Assembly (NCBI GenBank): GCA_026874595.1
Contig: CM049309.1
Span: 51,992,079-52,056,078 of the forward strand
From: Sipunculus nudus
Lineage: Eukaryota; Annelida; Sipuncula; Golfingiida; Sipunculidae
Reading direction: 5' to 3'
Length of the DNA: 64,000 nt
Shown here: piece by piece, positions 49,698 to 63,409 of the stretch
Layout: every line of letters begins with the position of its first letter
Numbering within the stretch: the stretch's first letter is position 1
The notes under the pieces: model-generated
What the model was told of the DNA's origin: nothing
The model's database searches: none
The model's input: only the letters and a program-made list of their open reading frames with translations
Program-made: the position numbers and the translations under genes

Positions 49698-49960
49698 CTG
49701 AAAAACAGAAGTTGCAGCAAACTGACCAAGCACCACATTGCATGGCCATGCTGACTTTCACAGTACTGTGCACACTGCACAGCTGGTATATCAGCTGATT
49801 TTGTACACTGCACAGCTGATCTGACCCATGTGTACATCACACAGGGCAGGCTAAATTCACACTAAAGTCAGAATATGGAGAATGAGGCCATCAGCTGGTT
49901 AAGTCCAGAGTAGACCTACTTGTACAAGTTGCAATAATATCTGGCTAACTTTCTTGAAAA

Positions 49961-52900
49961 CTAGATGTGTCGGAACGACACGAATGCCCTCGCCTTGGGC
50001 AAATTAGAAACATTTGTAAAATTTGGAAAATTTTTTAAGTTCAGGAGGTGTCGTATGGTCAAAAGTAGGTCAACAAGGGCAAAATGCAAACTCGATCTGT
50101 AACGGGTCATTATCAAGCAACACACCAAAAATCATGCCAGTATATGCAGGCATTGTGAAATAAAGTCCATACATGTGCATTTTCCATAAAAATTTCTGTC
50201 TTTAATGAAATTTTCTATGTTTAGGATCCGTAAAACAATCAAAAGTAGGTCAACCGGGATGAAACGCAAACTCAATCTGTAACTGTCATTATCTGCCCAC
50301 ACAAAAAAAATCAGGGTGGTATCTGCAGGCATTGAGGAAAAAAAGTCAGTACATATGCATTTGTTATGAAAATTTATATTTTTCATGAAACTTTCTATGT
50401 TCAGGAGCAGTCAAATGGTCAAAAGTAGGTCAACTGAGACAAAACAAGAACTCGATCTGTAACTGGTCATTATCTGCCTACACACCAAAAATCAGGCCCA
50501 TATCTGCAGGCACTGCGAAAAAAAGTCCATACATGTGCACCTATTTATGAAACTTTCTATGTTAGAGCACCGTCAAACGGTCAAAAATAGGTCAACTGGG
50601 ACAAAACGTGAACTTGATCTGTAACTAGTCTATATCTGCCCACACACCAAAAATCAGGCCAATATCTGCAGGTATTGTGAAGAAAAGTCTGTACAAGTGT
50701 ATTTGTCATGAAAATATATATTTTACATGAAATTTTCTATGTTCAGGAGCCGTAAAACAGTCAAAAGTAGGTCAACTGGGACGAAACGCGAACTCGATCT
50801 GTAACTGGTCTATATCTGCCCACACACCAAAAATTAGGCCAATATCTGCAGGCATTGCGACAAAAATTCTGTACATGTGTATTTGTCATGAAATTTCATA
50901 TTTTTCATGAAATTTTCTATGTTCAGGAGCAGTAAAATGGTCAAAAGTAGGTCAACCAGGACGAAACGCAAACTCAATCTGTAACTGGTCTATATCTACT
51001 CACACACCAAAAATCAGGCCAATATCTGCAGGCATTGCGAAAAAAAGTCTGTACATGTGTATCTGTCATGAATATTTCTATTTGTCATGAAAATTTCTAA
51101 GTTTAGGAGCCATAAAGCGGTCAAAAGTAGGTCAACCGGGACGAAACGCGAACTCAATCTGTAACTGGTCTATATCTGTCCACACACCAAAAATCAGGCC
51201 AATATCTGCAGGCACTGCGAAAAAAAGTCCGTACATGTGTATCTGTCATGAATATTTCTATTTTTCATGAAATTTTCTAAGTTTAGGAGCCGTAAAACGG
51301 TCAAAAGTAGGTCAACTGGGACGAAACGCGAACTCGATCTGTAACTGGTCTATATCTGCCCACACACCAAAAATCAGGCCAATATCTGCAGGCATTGCGA
51401 AAAAAAGTCCGTACAACTGTTTCATTTCGGAATGACGGAAGGACAGAAGGACGGAATGACGGACATGGGTAAAACTATATGCCCCGGCCACTTTGTGGTG
51501 GGGGCATAAAAAAGTCAGTACATATGCATTTGTTATGAAAATTTATATTTTTCATGAAACTTTCTATGTTCAGGAGCAGTCAAATGGTCAAAAGTAGGTC
51601 AACTGAGACAAAACAAGAACTCAATCTGTTACTGGTCATTATCTGCCTACACACCAAAAATCAGGCCCGTATCTGCAGGCACTGCAAAAAAAAGTCCATA
51701 CATGTGCACCTTTTTATGAAATTATCTATGTTAGAGCACCGTCAAACGGTCAAAATAGGTCAACTGGAACAAAACGTGAACTTGATCTGTAACTGGTCAT
51801 TATCTGCCAACACACCAAAAATCAGGCCAATTTCTGCAGGCATTGTGAAGAAAAGTCTGTACAAGTGTATTTGCCATGAAAATATATATTTTACATGAAA
51901 TTTTCTATGTTCAGGAGCCATAAAACAGTCAAAAGTAGGTCAACTGGGACGAAATGCCAACTTCATCTGTAACTGGTCAATATCTGCCAACACACAAAAA
52001 ATCAGGCCAATATCTGCAGGCATTGCGAAAAAAAGTCCGTACATGTGTATTTGTCATGAAATTTCATATTTTTCATGAAATTTTCTATGTTCAGGAGCTG
52101 TAAAACCGTCAAAGAAGGTCAACTGGGATGAAACGCGAACTCGATCTGTAACTGGTCTTTATCTGCCCACACACCAAAATTCAGGCCAATATCTGCAGGC
52201 ATTGCGAAAAAAAGTCCGTACATGTGTATCTGTCATGAATATTTCTATTTTTCATGAAAATTTCTAAGTTTAGGAGCCGTAAAACGGTCAAAAGTAGGTC
52301 AACCGGGACGAAACGCGAACTCAATCTGTAACTGGTCTATATCTGCCCACACACCAAAAATCAGGCCAATATCTGCAGGCACTGCGAAAAAAAGTCCGTA
52401 CATGTGTATTTGTCATGAAATTTCATATTTTTCATGAAATTTTCTATGTTCAGGAGCCGTATAAGTCAAAAGTAGGTCAACCAGGACGAAATGCGAACTC
52501 GATCTGTAACTGGTCTATATCTGCTCACACACCAAAAATCAGGCCAATATCTGCAGGCATTGCGAAAAAAAGTCCGTACATGTGTATCTGTCATGAATAT
52601 TTCTATTTTTCATGAAATTTTCTAAGTTTAGGAGCCGTAAAACAGTCAAAAGTAGGTCAACTGTGACGAAACGCGAACTCGATCTGTAACTGGTCTATAT
52701 ATGCCCACACACCAAAAATCAGGCCAATATCTGCAGGCGTTGTGAAAAAAAGTCTGTACAAGTGTATTTGTCATGAAAATATATATTTTACATGAAATTT
52801 TCTATGTTCAGGAGCTGTAAAACCGTCAAAAGAAGGTCAAGTGGGACGAAACGCCAACTCCATCTGTAACTGGTCTATATCTGTCCACACTCCAAAAATC

Positions 52901-53375
52901 AGGCCAATATCTGCAGGCACTGCGAAAAAAAGTCCGTACATGTGTATTTGTCATGAAATTTCATATTTTTCATGAAATTTTCTATGTTCAGGAGCCGTAA
53001 AACGGTCAAAAGTAGGTCAACCAGGACGAAACGCGAACTCGATCTGTAACTGGTCTATATCTGCTCACACACCAAAAATCAGGCCAATATCTGCAGGCAT
53101 TGCGAAAAAAAGTCCGTACATGTGTATCTGTCATGAATATTTCTATTTTTCATGAAATTTTCTAAGTTTAGGAGCCGTAAAACAGTCAAAAGTAGGTCAA
53201 CCGGGACGAAACGCGAACTTGATCTGTAACTGGTCTATATATGCCCACACACCAAAAATCAGGCCAATATCTGCAGGCATTGTGAAAAAAAGTCCGTACA
53301 ACTGTTTGATTTCGGAATGACGGAATGACGGACATGGGTAAAACTATATGCCACGGCCACTTTGTGGCGGGGGCA
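49961..53375 (-). mobile_element. Family 4 pearl/HINE-like element, long copy with two 5' ends
   Basis: On the minus strand the 3' end CCGACACATCTAG is at 49961 (seen as CTAGATGTGTCGGAACGACA on plus). About 18 units of 160-180 bp follow. A full 5' end (hairpin plus TCCGTCATTCCGTCC-type tract) lies internally at 51422-51506 and a second one at 53310-53375. Sequence right after the internal 5' end repeats that starting near 50341, so about 1.17 kb was duplicated in tandem with the head included. Non-coding; several 80-115-codon frames come from the repeats. Confidence 0.8.
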
Positions 53376-55089
53376 TAAAAAGGTCTTTCCAAGGTATAAA
53401 AACATTTGGGTGATAAAAATTCCATGATTTTTCCATGAACTATTATTGACATTAAAATATAAATAACAGACCGGAATTTTGAGTTTTTTTCTGTTTCCAT
53501 GTATGTCCAATGAAAAGTTTATAATGAGTAATAATTGAACACTGTGAACACTTGATAAACCAAAAAGAAATTTTGATTAACATTCAATATCTGTATCATG
53601 TATATATATTTTCTTCCTTATCTAGGCAAGCTCTAATACTATTATTTATAGTCTTCTCAATGAATTATAGGTCTGTTCACTTGATTCACTGTGAACCAGC
53701 TTAATCTCTTCTTAGCACAGGTTTTTTAACCTTTTGGCTGGACAACCGGTGGTGCTAGAAACAAGCTGATTCTGTTTGTCAGAAAATTGTGGTGTACCTT
53801 ACATAAAAGACAGACAGTGCATGCTAATTGCATGCATATTGTTAATAAGGTACTGGCATTAAAAATAAATTCAAGATAGTGATCTCTAATTCTCTACAAT
53901 ACGTGGCACATACTGTAGTCAGTTTCATATTCACAGGGTTAAAATTTTGTGATTTTCACTTTTTCAGTGTTTCGCTAGGGTTCTATTTAAGTAATCTTAT
54001 GATATAAAAGACCTATACACAGAGTATAATGATTTCAAATATAATGTGCACAAAATCTAATTAACAGAAATATTGATCGCTTTTTGTCCTTGGGTGTCAA
54101 TTAACAGTTAAAATAAGAGAATGCTCTCTCTGCCCATTCTGAAAACACAACAAACAAAATACTGAAATATTCTGATAAAAAAAACTGTTATGGTAGTAGA
54201 AAGGTACATGACTCATGAGGCATCTTTTAATTTTATAAAACAAAAAAAAAATATTTGTTCAGCATTCTTGGACACTCAAAAGAGTCTGACTTTCAAAGTA
54301 TTAAAAACCATGTTTTGATCTGCAGCCAACAAAATTAAGGTCACTGTGACCAAAATTGGGGGTTTCATGGAGATTGGCCAGGGTCTCCCTGTATGTTTTA
54401 TATTTCTAGTGTCTTTTATGGTTTGGTTACAATTTGTGCCCTGTTATATTGGCAACTAACAGAGGGTGATTTGTATACTAAAACATATCTCTCACAACAA
54501 GAATCTCTCTGAAGTTTCACTCATTCCTTCATGTGTCAAATAAAAAAATTGTATCTGTTGATCATGAAAGCATGCTGTGATTTACACTTTGTTCTGAAAT
54601 ATAGGTACCGGTATGTATCAAATAAGAAAATACTTATTTTTTAGAGTAAATGCTCTTTATTCCATATACTGAAGTCTAAGGTATTAAAGGTAACAATACA
54701 TTTATCCCTATAAATAAAAGAACATTCTATATTTAGACATGTCATCTGCAGCCCTCATATTTCCAGTCACAAGTCAGTCACCACATTCTATATTCTTCCT
54801 CATGAGACCAGATTTTTCACTTTATTTTGTTGAATATTTTACAGCATCTGAGATTCTAGGAAGACTAGCAAGTCTTTGATTATTAACAAATCTGTGAATA
54901 TTAATAACACTTTTTAGAATTTGTTCCATTCTGTGCACTTAAGCGTTTTCCAATTTACAAACCGTCCTCTGTATATTGTCCTCTGACATGCATGTTTATA
55001 AACTTTGGGATAATGCATAAGGATTTTTGACCCATCAAAAACAATGTCATCATGTAATTCTTCTGTGATAAGCATACAGCTACACTGAT

Positions 55090-55154
<65 letters not shown>

Positions 55155-57006
55155 ACTTTTGCAAAACAAAACACCATGCATCTTATACTATATTACCTAT
55201 ATACATTAAAATAATTCACTAATGTGTAAATATATGAAAAACTAAGGAATGTACTACTTCTTATATAAACAATTGAGTTGCAGCAATATTACTTTTTCAT
55301 ATAATAAAATTGCTCTGCAACAAAATATCTCTGTTACACAGATACAAATAATATACTATCTCTTTCTGTTACACAGAATAAAACCAATCAGCTGTACATG
55401 ATGTCCTATTAAATATAATGAAAGATTTATTCCACAAATCAAAACCTTCATTTGCTGTCATAACATACATGTCATGTTTCCAGATATTCAGCGGATAAAG
55501 TAGAGAGTATTAAATGTAGCCAGGTCATTCCTGAAAATTTGGCCACACTGACCCAATTACGACCCAATATATTCTAAGCTGTTTTATCTAATTATTGCAT
55601 CTTTAGTATATTACCAGAACATATAAAACTTTTATGTGAACAGTAAAAATCGATTCCAGGACTTACAACATTAGTTTGTATTAATTTGCAGAAATCAGAT
55701 CACTTGTTCTCTCTTCAAAAACTAATAGTCCTGAGGACAATCTATATATCTTGTAATTCTATTACTACAGAGCATTTTACAACATCAGCTTTATGATAAT
55801 TTCAAAGGTCTGACCTGAAAACAGCACCATGCAATGCTAGATTAGATAGCGAGTTACTTATTTATTGAATACAAGCTAACCACATTAATTTCAAACTATT
55901 ATCAATTCAAATGAGCATTCATGAAACAATCTAAAATGTTTCTTAACTCAGAAACACCAAAATGTTTTGAACTACAACAATGATGGCAATTAAAAATACT
56001 TCCAATTTCGAGACACCAGAATTTCAAGACATCAAAATGTTTTTAAACCTCATATTGATTTGGTTTCAAATGTTTCAATGTAACCTTGGTCTATTTATGT
56101 TTGGTTTCTTAAACCTGTATCCATCTGTGTTTTTAGAGAGTTTATATTTTTCAATAATTTCCTAGAAAGCTGCAAATGGAAGTGATGGCTGTATATGGCA
56201 ATCATTAATTTTATTATAAAACTCCAGTTTATGTTTCACAACTCTGCACCCTTGCCAATGATCTAAACTATCAGATGTGTCCTTGTATGAGAGCCATCTT
56301 TGTTTTAGCTAATCATATTTTTTTCAAGTGTTTACATCACATCATCCAATCAGCAGCTGTCAACTGAGGCTGTTTTTGCATATGACCAATGACCTTGAAT
56401 ACCATAAGTGGGTCTGATATGTAGTAAAATTAAAGCTTATTTTTCATATTTAAAACAATTCTGTTTCTTAAATAGTGTGAAAAGTATGTTTCTATTGTTG
56501 AAAATCACTGCCATAAATGTTCTACCTTACCTCACCATTTTCTCTCTTAAAATTTAACTAATAACATTTTCAGAGCAAAACATTGGTTGAAAACATACTT
56601 TTTATCAACATCCCAGTCGCCTGGTAATTGGCCTGAATGCTGCTCTTTTATAAAATGAATCCCTTTTTAACTTGTTGCTGCAGGACAAGGGTAGATAGCC
56701 ACTTGCAACTGGAATAAACTGTAACTTTGTTAATACATACAACAATTTTGAAACAATTTCAGTATATTAACATAGCTCAAGACAGTGTGAAAGGGATATC
56801 ATCATATAAAGATGATTGTTTTCTTGTTTGGCTTGTAAGCTTAAACAATTTCCATGACCAGGTAATATTAGTGGAAGATAATGACTGTTATTGAAAGTAT
56901 CTGGATTGATAAAAAACAAAATCTAAAACATGCAAAGCTGGAAGCCAGGAGGGTTTATCTTAATGTGTAAGAAGTAAAATGTTAATATGAATTTCTCCCA
57001 GAAAAA

Positions 57007-57015
<9 letters not shown>
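53376..57015 (+). other. Unrecognised AT-rich DNA with one (TA)n tract
   Basis: The only clear repeat is (TA)n at 55092-55147. No element termini of the named families and no credible ORF; the 60-90-codon frames either read through the TA tract or lack any domain. Confidence 0.45.

Positions 57016-57055
<40 letters not shown>
57016..57055. repeat. (TA)n microsatellite at a transposon insertion site
   Basis: A run of A then TA repeats ends at the left end of the pogo-like element. A short TATATATATATA tract follows its right end at 60863, so the element seems to have landed in a TA microsatellite. Confidence 0.9.
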
Positions 57056-57058
<3 letters not shown>

Positions 57059-57139
57059 TGGAACCCCGCCTTGCAACCACCCCACAATTGCGACCATTTT
57101 GCTTGGTCCCAAATTTTTGTTTAGTTTATTAATGTTTAA

Positions 57140-59736
57140 CAAGGGACCTATGGGTCACGACGCTCAGCTGTTATATATGATAAAAAAATATTATTTAGAA
57201 ATGAGGCACATGCTGGTTTTGTGTGGTAATAAATTTATATAAGCTGTATTATGAGTTGTTGTTGTTTAGCTTATGTATGATTTTGATAGTACCTTTGGAG
57301 ACAGGGAAGAGGATTGATTTCATTTATTTTATTAACAAACGAAGTACTATTGTCACACAGATTTTGATTTGGCCATATAACTTATAAGCAGTACAATACA
57401 AATATTGTCCCAAATATAATTTTTATAAAAAATAATAAGAGAATCATATGATTTTTTTAAATGAAATATAACTGATATGATTATTAAATTAATATTAAAG
57501 AATATATTCATGAATGCATTCATGAATACATTTTGAAAGTATTTGCACGAGTATTCATATACTTTCATTTTTACCTGAATTCCTATTCTTTATGCAAGAA
57601 ACATATAATGGAGTACATAATCATATTCATATTTAAATACAATTACAAAGTATTCACACCATGTCTGGTATTTATTCAGTTTCACCAACCAATGATGTTG
57701 AGAATCCAGAATATACAAAATTCACACATTTAAATAATGATCATAAGTACCTGGTTTTATGGCTTTTATTTATATTAAAAAATAACTGTAAAAAATTCAT
57801 TTTGGACCAATTTCACATCAATGTACACACTAGACACAGTAGGAATCTAGATTAATATTATCAACTGCATCTTTGTCTATCATTAATTTCCTTCATATGA
57901 TCCCTAATGATTAGTAATGAATAATATGATTTACTTCTTTATCATTTAAATTGAACTGAAAAATGCCATAGGTGACTGCATGGTGTTATTTGGAATATTT
58001 GACATTCTACCCATCGATACAAGATTCTTATATCATCAGGAACTGCAAGTTAATTTCCTGTTATTATAAACTAACAAATTCCTTTTCTATTTTTCTTTAA
58101 TTTGTTATAAAAAAACAATAAAAATTTATTAATTTATTGTTTATTGTTATGTTGTTGGTTAAAACTACTAGATGAGTTGGGTTGGACACCTGGATCAACT
58201 GTGGCTGGCCATAAGCTGCCTGGATTCCTGTATGCCTCGCCTCAAGCGTGCATAATTTGATGAAAGGTCAACAAGGTCAACATACAGGTGACTCAAGAGG
58301 GGCTGGAGAGAGCCAAAGTCTGACAGGGTCTCATAAAAAACATTAATAAAAGCTACAATTTTTGGCCAATTTCTTTCAGCTTTCTAAACTAAAAAGCTGA
58401 AATCCTAATGTGTGCATGATATGAAAATTATATCAACAGTGCTCACAGGACACAAACGTGCCATGGTCACAGTTGGGCAAAATTTAAGGTACTAATTTTA
58501 TATTTATACTAATAACTTATAAAATTTGAAAAATTCAGAACTAATTTTGGGTATTCAATTGAATCTTGATTAAATAATGTTACATCCCTGACAAAAAAAT
58601 CTCTAGCTTCAGCAATGCCCTTGTTAAGGGAGTTAATATATTTCTTGATTTTTTACAAAGTGCATTATGTTTGGGCCCATAACCTAAAACAATTACGCAA
58701 TACTGACATCATTCTGGCATGTGCATAGAGAATGAAAAAATATGTATATTATTTATGATTAAAGTCAGATCAGTGGTTTTGATATTAGGCAGTCCTGAAG
58801 TGTAACAATGGGTTTTTAATGGAAAAATGAAGTTTTTCATTAATATCTCGAAGGTATTAAGTCCTAGTGACCAAATTCTTGGCATGGTAGGGGATTTTGG
58901 AGACATCTAACTGTATGCCGAATTTAAGGAACTAAGAGCTGAAGCTGGGGAGCTGAGCTCTTGCAAACTGCATAACACTAGCTTGATGTAAACAATATGT
59001 TACATGGTGCTTGAAAACTTATTAAAATCTACAGTTTTTGATCAACTTATTTCAAATTTTTGGTGTTAACAGTTGAAATGCTAACAAAAACATGCTGTGA
59101 AAATTAAATCCACAGTACTTACAGGAAAAAAACGTGCCATGGTCAAAGTTGGGCAAAATTTAAGGTACCAATTTTTTATTTTTATTAATATTTTAGAAAA
59201 TTTAAAAGATTTTCATCTAATTCTGGGTGTACAATTTAATTTTGATTAATTAAAGTTATATTACTGGAAAAAAGGTCGAAAGCTTTAACCTTTTTTGTGT
59301 TAAGTGATCAAATATCTTTCCTGATTTTTTACAAAATGCATTATGTTTGGGCCCATAACTTTTTTAAATTAAATAATACAGACATAATTTCTGGCATGTA
59401 CATAGGAACTATATAGAGGAATATTTATGGTAAATATGAGGAAAAACAGATGAGTGGTTTTGATATTAGGCAGTCCTGAAGTGTGAAAATAGGTTTTTAA
59501 TAAAAAATTGAGGTTTTTCCTTAATTTCTCAAAGGAACGTAGTTGCAAAGACCCAGTTTTCGGCTTGGTAGGAGATCTTGGGGACATCTAACATTATGCC
59601 GAATTTTGGATTCCTAGGTCTTACGGTTTCAAAACGTGCCACATCTACGGACGGACGGACGGACGGACGGACAGACGGACGGACGACGGACAATGGACCA
59701 CGACTATAGCTCAGATGACTTATAGTCAGCTGAGCT
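57140..59736 (-). mobile_element. Family 1 element, copy vi (full length), nested in the pogo-like element
   Basis: On the minus strand it starts AGCTCAGCTGACTATAAGTC at 59736 after a T-tract, with (TCCG)n at about 59650-59690, units 1 and 2, and the CAGCTGAGCGTCGTGACCC tail ending CCCTTG at 57140. It sits between the left TIR region and the remaining pogo sequence (ATTACGACCACCCCTGAATT). Confidence 0.85.
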
Positions 59737-60365
59737 AAAAATGACTCAAAATTACGACCACCCCTGAATTCAGAATTACAACCAGATTATCTGGCCCCAG
59801 CGCTAATGCGACCCCGCTTATGCGACCACCGCCGAGAAACAAGTACCGAAACAACATTTGTCACGAGTCAATGGCTGCGTCTTGTCACAGGCGCCTTAAC
59901 GAAAGATCAAAGCGGGTAACAAGGTTTCTTAACCCGAGTGTTAATCTGGTCCCTCATATCTTCCCGACTCGGTGTCTTTGCTGAGACTCGTTGAGGTGTA
60001 GGTTATAGATCAAAGAGGGTAACCATCGGCCTGATTACTTAATGAGCCGGTATGACCAAGGGTCAGATGCTAATTGCCCCTCAGTGATCACCTGTATTAC
60101 AGCTACCCTAAGTGTGGGGTTGCGGGCTTAGTATTTCAACTCATCACATATTGTTCGATCATCATTGGTAAAATAAACGACCTAGTTAATCCTGAATGTG
60201 TTCATACCTTACTGACACTGAGTATTGAGCAGTCAGTAAAATGTTTAAATAAAGCTTGCATAGGGGGAAAATCCCTCACATTAACTTGCCTTTTCTGATA
60301 GATCGTTGTCAGTTTATTTCTCTACTGGTTAAGTTTGCATTTAAATTGCTTGCTGTTAGGCAACC

Positions 60366-60557
60366 ATGCCTCTGAAAGAGCTCTCCTTGAAGGATAAAGT
60401 GGCGTTAATCAAGGCGGCAACACCACGCGCAGTCAGCACCAAATGGCTTAGCAGTTTAGCGTTGGGAAAACTCAAGTGCACGCAATATATACTCAAGCAG
60501 AAGGCTAAATATATGACAGCCACATTTTATGTTCAATATGCATTCAGTAAGTTGTAA
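60366..60557 (+). pseudogene. Truncated pogo/Tigger transposase, CENP-B-type N-terminal HTH
   Basis: The ATG at 60366 (context AACCATGC) opens 63 codons: MPLKELSLKDKVALIKAATP, then a helix-turn-helix-like VSTKWLSSLALGKLKCTQYI and LKQKAKYM. The layout LSLKDKVALI...LGK...ILKQK is that of the psq/CENP-B N-terminal DNA-binding domain of Tigger/pogo transposases (TIGD-like), which bind the element's own TIRs. The usual protein is about 400-600 residues with a CENP-B HTH and a DDE domain; both are missing, and the frame stops after AFSKL. It is therefore a remnant and cannot act as a transposase alone. Confidence 0.6.
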
Positions 60558-60862
60558 TAGTATTGCCTTAGTGTTTTTATTTGTTAATCATCAGTCACTA
60601 CGTATGTGTACATGTATATTAATTTTCATCATGAATAAATATGTTCAGCTTCACACAAAAAACATTCATAATAAGGGTCCGCTGCTAAGTACAATATTCT
60701 GTTATAATTCACATTAAAGATATGCAATAGATAAACTCTGATACACATTAAATATCAGCGTGTTATATGCGACCACGGTAAGAGTTTCACAAATACGACC
60801 ACCCCCAAATTACGACCACTTTGCTCAGTCCCCAGGGTGGTCGTAATTGTGGGGTTCCACTG

Positions 60863-60893
<31 letters not shown>
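60863..60893. repeat. Short (TA)n then (GA)n microsatellite
   Basis: TATATATATATATATGAGAG followed by GAGAGAGAGAG next to the right end of the pogo-like element. Confidence 0.9.
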
Positions 60894-60894
<1 letters not shown>

Positions 60895-63405
60895 CTTGAA
60901 ATAAAGGTATATATAAAACTAAATGAAATTCATTACAATAATCCCTCAAGCAAGCTTTTCTTCAGAAATGCTTAATTAGGTCTAAATATTTGTTGTCAAG
61001 AAAAGAGTTGTAAGTGTAATATATTTCAATGTGAAAAGTACATCTTATCATAAAATGTTAGTTAACACTAGCTATGAAGTAAAACTTTGATGAAAAATAT
61101 TCATATTTTGGAAATTTAGGTCATTGGCAACAATATTAGATATATACATTGTTCCTCAAGATTTTATTTATATTTGCATCATCATGGACAATGGCCTCTC
61201 ATTCTGTTCCATCTTTATTCTCTCCCTGTCTTAATGTTCTCAAGGAATATAACTAAAAAAATATTATATTAAGTCATGAGCACATGTTAAAAGGTTTTAG
61301 TGCAAACACCCTGAGCAAATGAATTTACAAAAATCTGACAAATGTAAATTTCTGATATGTCTTGGGTAAATTAAGTGTAGGTTTCTTTTTCTGGCCTGAA
61401 GTGAGAAAAAAAGAGAAGCAAAACATATCTTCAGTGCAATTCTGTATCAAAGAAATGAGCATGTTTTTTGGTGAGTCAATCAAAAACAAATATGGTGGAT
61501 CAAATGATTTGCCTGAATGTTTCTGCTATTTATCTGAAATAAAAAATAAAAAATTCTAACATGGTCGCACCATTGAATCAGGGGTACAACAATGCTCTGA
61601 ACATTGATCCATAAATTAAAAAGCACACAAAATAATTAATTCCAATTGCATATACAGTCATTTTTTTTTTTACTTATATTATCATCTCTAACTCATTTCA
61701 AAACACTTCTTCTCATCTCTAACTCATCACTACAGACAGATACACAAAATGCATGATGGTGCACTACTGATAACAGGAAGAGTCACCTTATAGCATAATT
61801 CAGATGCTAAAACAGCAAATGCATGAGAGGATTTACTAATGTGTAAATTATCTTCATCTAAGCATCAATCAGGCAAAAACGTTCGGTATTAAGTAGAAAT
61901 ACATTTCTGAAAGAATATCATATTATTTTTTGAATAGCCAAAACTAGAATAGAATTGAAAGGCAATAATCAACAATTAAAATGAATAACAGAAACCTTAG
62001 AAATTCATGTGTCTACACTGGATATTAACAGTTACTCAAACTTTATCCATCTACAGAAAAAAAAATTCAACCACCAAATAAGAATTACTTATTCCATATA
62101 CTGAATCCAGGTACAATTAGAATAAGATATATTTTTTATTGTTCTCAGACACCATCATTACTAGCAATATGATTAATCAAGAATGACTGATGACTAATGC
62201 TATTTCTGACCCTACTCTTCAATAACTAATTCTTAGATTGCAAAATATTCTTGCATTCAAGATATTTGTATGACTGCTTGTCTTTTGTACTGTGTTGCTC
62301 ATTGAGCAACGAGTTTGTATTAAGAAACCACAATAATTGTACTATTAAGGATACAACAAGCATTTACTACAATAACTGGTTATTTTGGTGTAATATAAAT
62401 TATTTTATCCCCTTCTGAATTTCTTTATACTCCTATTCAATTCTATACTTCAAAACAATTTACCCCTAAAGAGGTCCTACAAACTATTCTAAGGAGCACT
62501 TCTAAGCAACAGATGTGTGACACACACATGCTCTCCACAAGGACTTATCAGCCTGGTCAGTATATTAAGGAAAAGTTATGTATCCTTGCTTTAATACAAA
62601 GATACCTAAGTCAGAGGATATGAATAGACAAGTCCAAAAGCTATAAAGAATTTGTCTGAAACAGCGTATGATTTTCTAGTAGATTTAATAGTAATTTGAT
62701 GGGTGTTTATTTGTGTTTTTTCCCCAGTTTTTCAAATGTTTTTTTTATATAATTGCCCAAACTCATTTGGACCAGACTTACCTTACTGAGAACTCCTTGG
62801 CTTCTCAAAATAAGTTAATTATAAACAATATTTTTCTTTGGTAAAGGAAAATATAACTACAAAAAACAAAATAATTGGATTAGACTATTTTTTATGTAAT
62901 ATTCTAACTAGTCATAAATCAATAATAATCATGTTGATAGGATATATCTGACCTAAAATCCAACCAAGTCAAAATATATTACCAAACATAATATGTTATG
63001 TTTTCTTGGTCAAACCATCCATAACCTTGAAATGCCCAACCTGAACTGGTCACGAACCACACACCTCTGAGCTTGATCTCTAAATCATAATGACCAATGC
63101 TAAGTTGATTGATTGTCTAAGCGTCAGTGATGTGCTGGCCTTTTTGTGCTGGTATCAATACTGCTCAACATACTGAATTAAATATATTCTTAAAGTTGAT
63201 AACTATATTGAAACATTTCTGTGACTTTCCTAAAGCATTCCACCCTGTTAACATCTATATTCACACTAAATGCAGTTCTGTAAATTATTATATTTACCTA
63301 GTCTATACTAAATAATACTGGCTATATTTTTCTGACTTTTTTCTTCTGTCTAGGTAATACACCATCTCCAAACTAAATGCAAAAGAGAGAACAGTTAAAA
63401 ATGTT
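60894..63405 (+). other. Unrecognised AT-rich DNA
   Basis: No repeat family, splice-bounded exon or domain-bearing ORF is visible. Confidence 0.45.
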
Positions 63406-63409
63406 TCAT

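Larger units (their letters stand above)
57056..60862 (+). mobile_element. pogo/Tigger-like DNA transposon, internally deleted, with nested family 1 copy
   Basis: The left end CAGTGGAACCCC at 57056 and right end GGGGTTCCACTG ending 60862 are inverted and flanked by TA (57054-57055, 60863-60864). Subterminal ATTACGACCACC/GGTGGTCGTAAT motifs recur inside both ends. CAGT-starting TIRs with TA duplication are typical of pogo/Tigger elements. After removing the family 1 copy about 1.2 kb remains, with the N-terminal piece of a transposase at 60366-60557 and no catalytic domain. Confidence 0.75.

Noticed and set aside
51554-52615. Open frames of 66-115 codons in the family 4 arrays (also 40504-40833, 50132-50386, 53186-53510)
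   Set aside because: They are translations of the 180-bp repeats in different frames (for example CRYWPDF/CRHCKK variants) with no conserved frame between units.
54914-55177. ORFs containing long YIYIYIY runs (also near 37.9, 48.6 and 57.0 kb)
   Set aside because: They read through (TA)n microsatellites. Only the left-arm ORF at 37753 has a protein-like part outside the tract, so only that one is listed.
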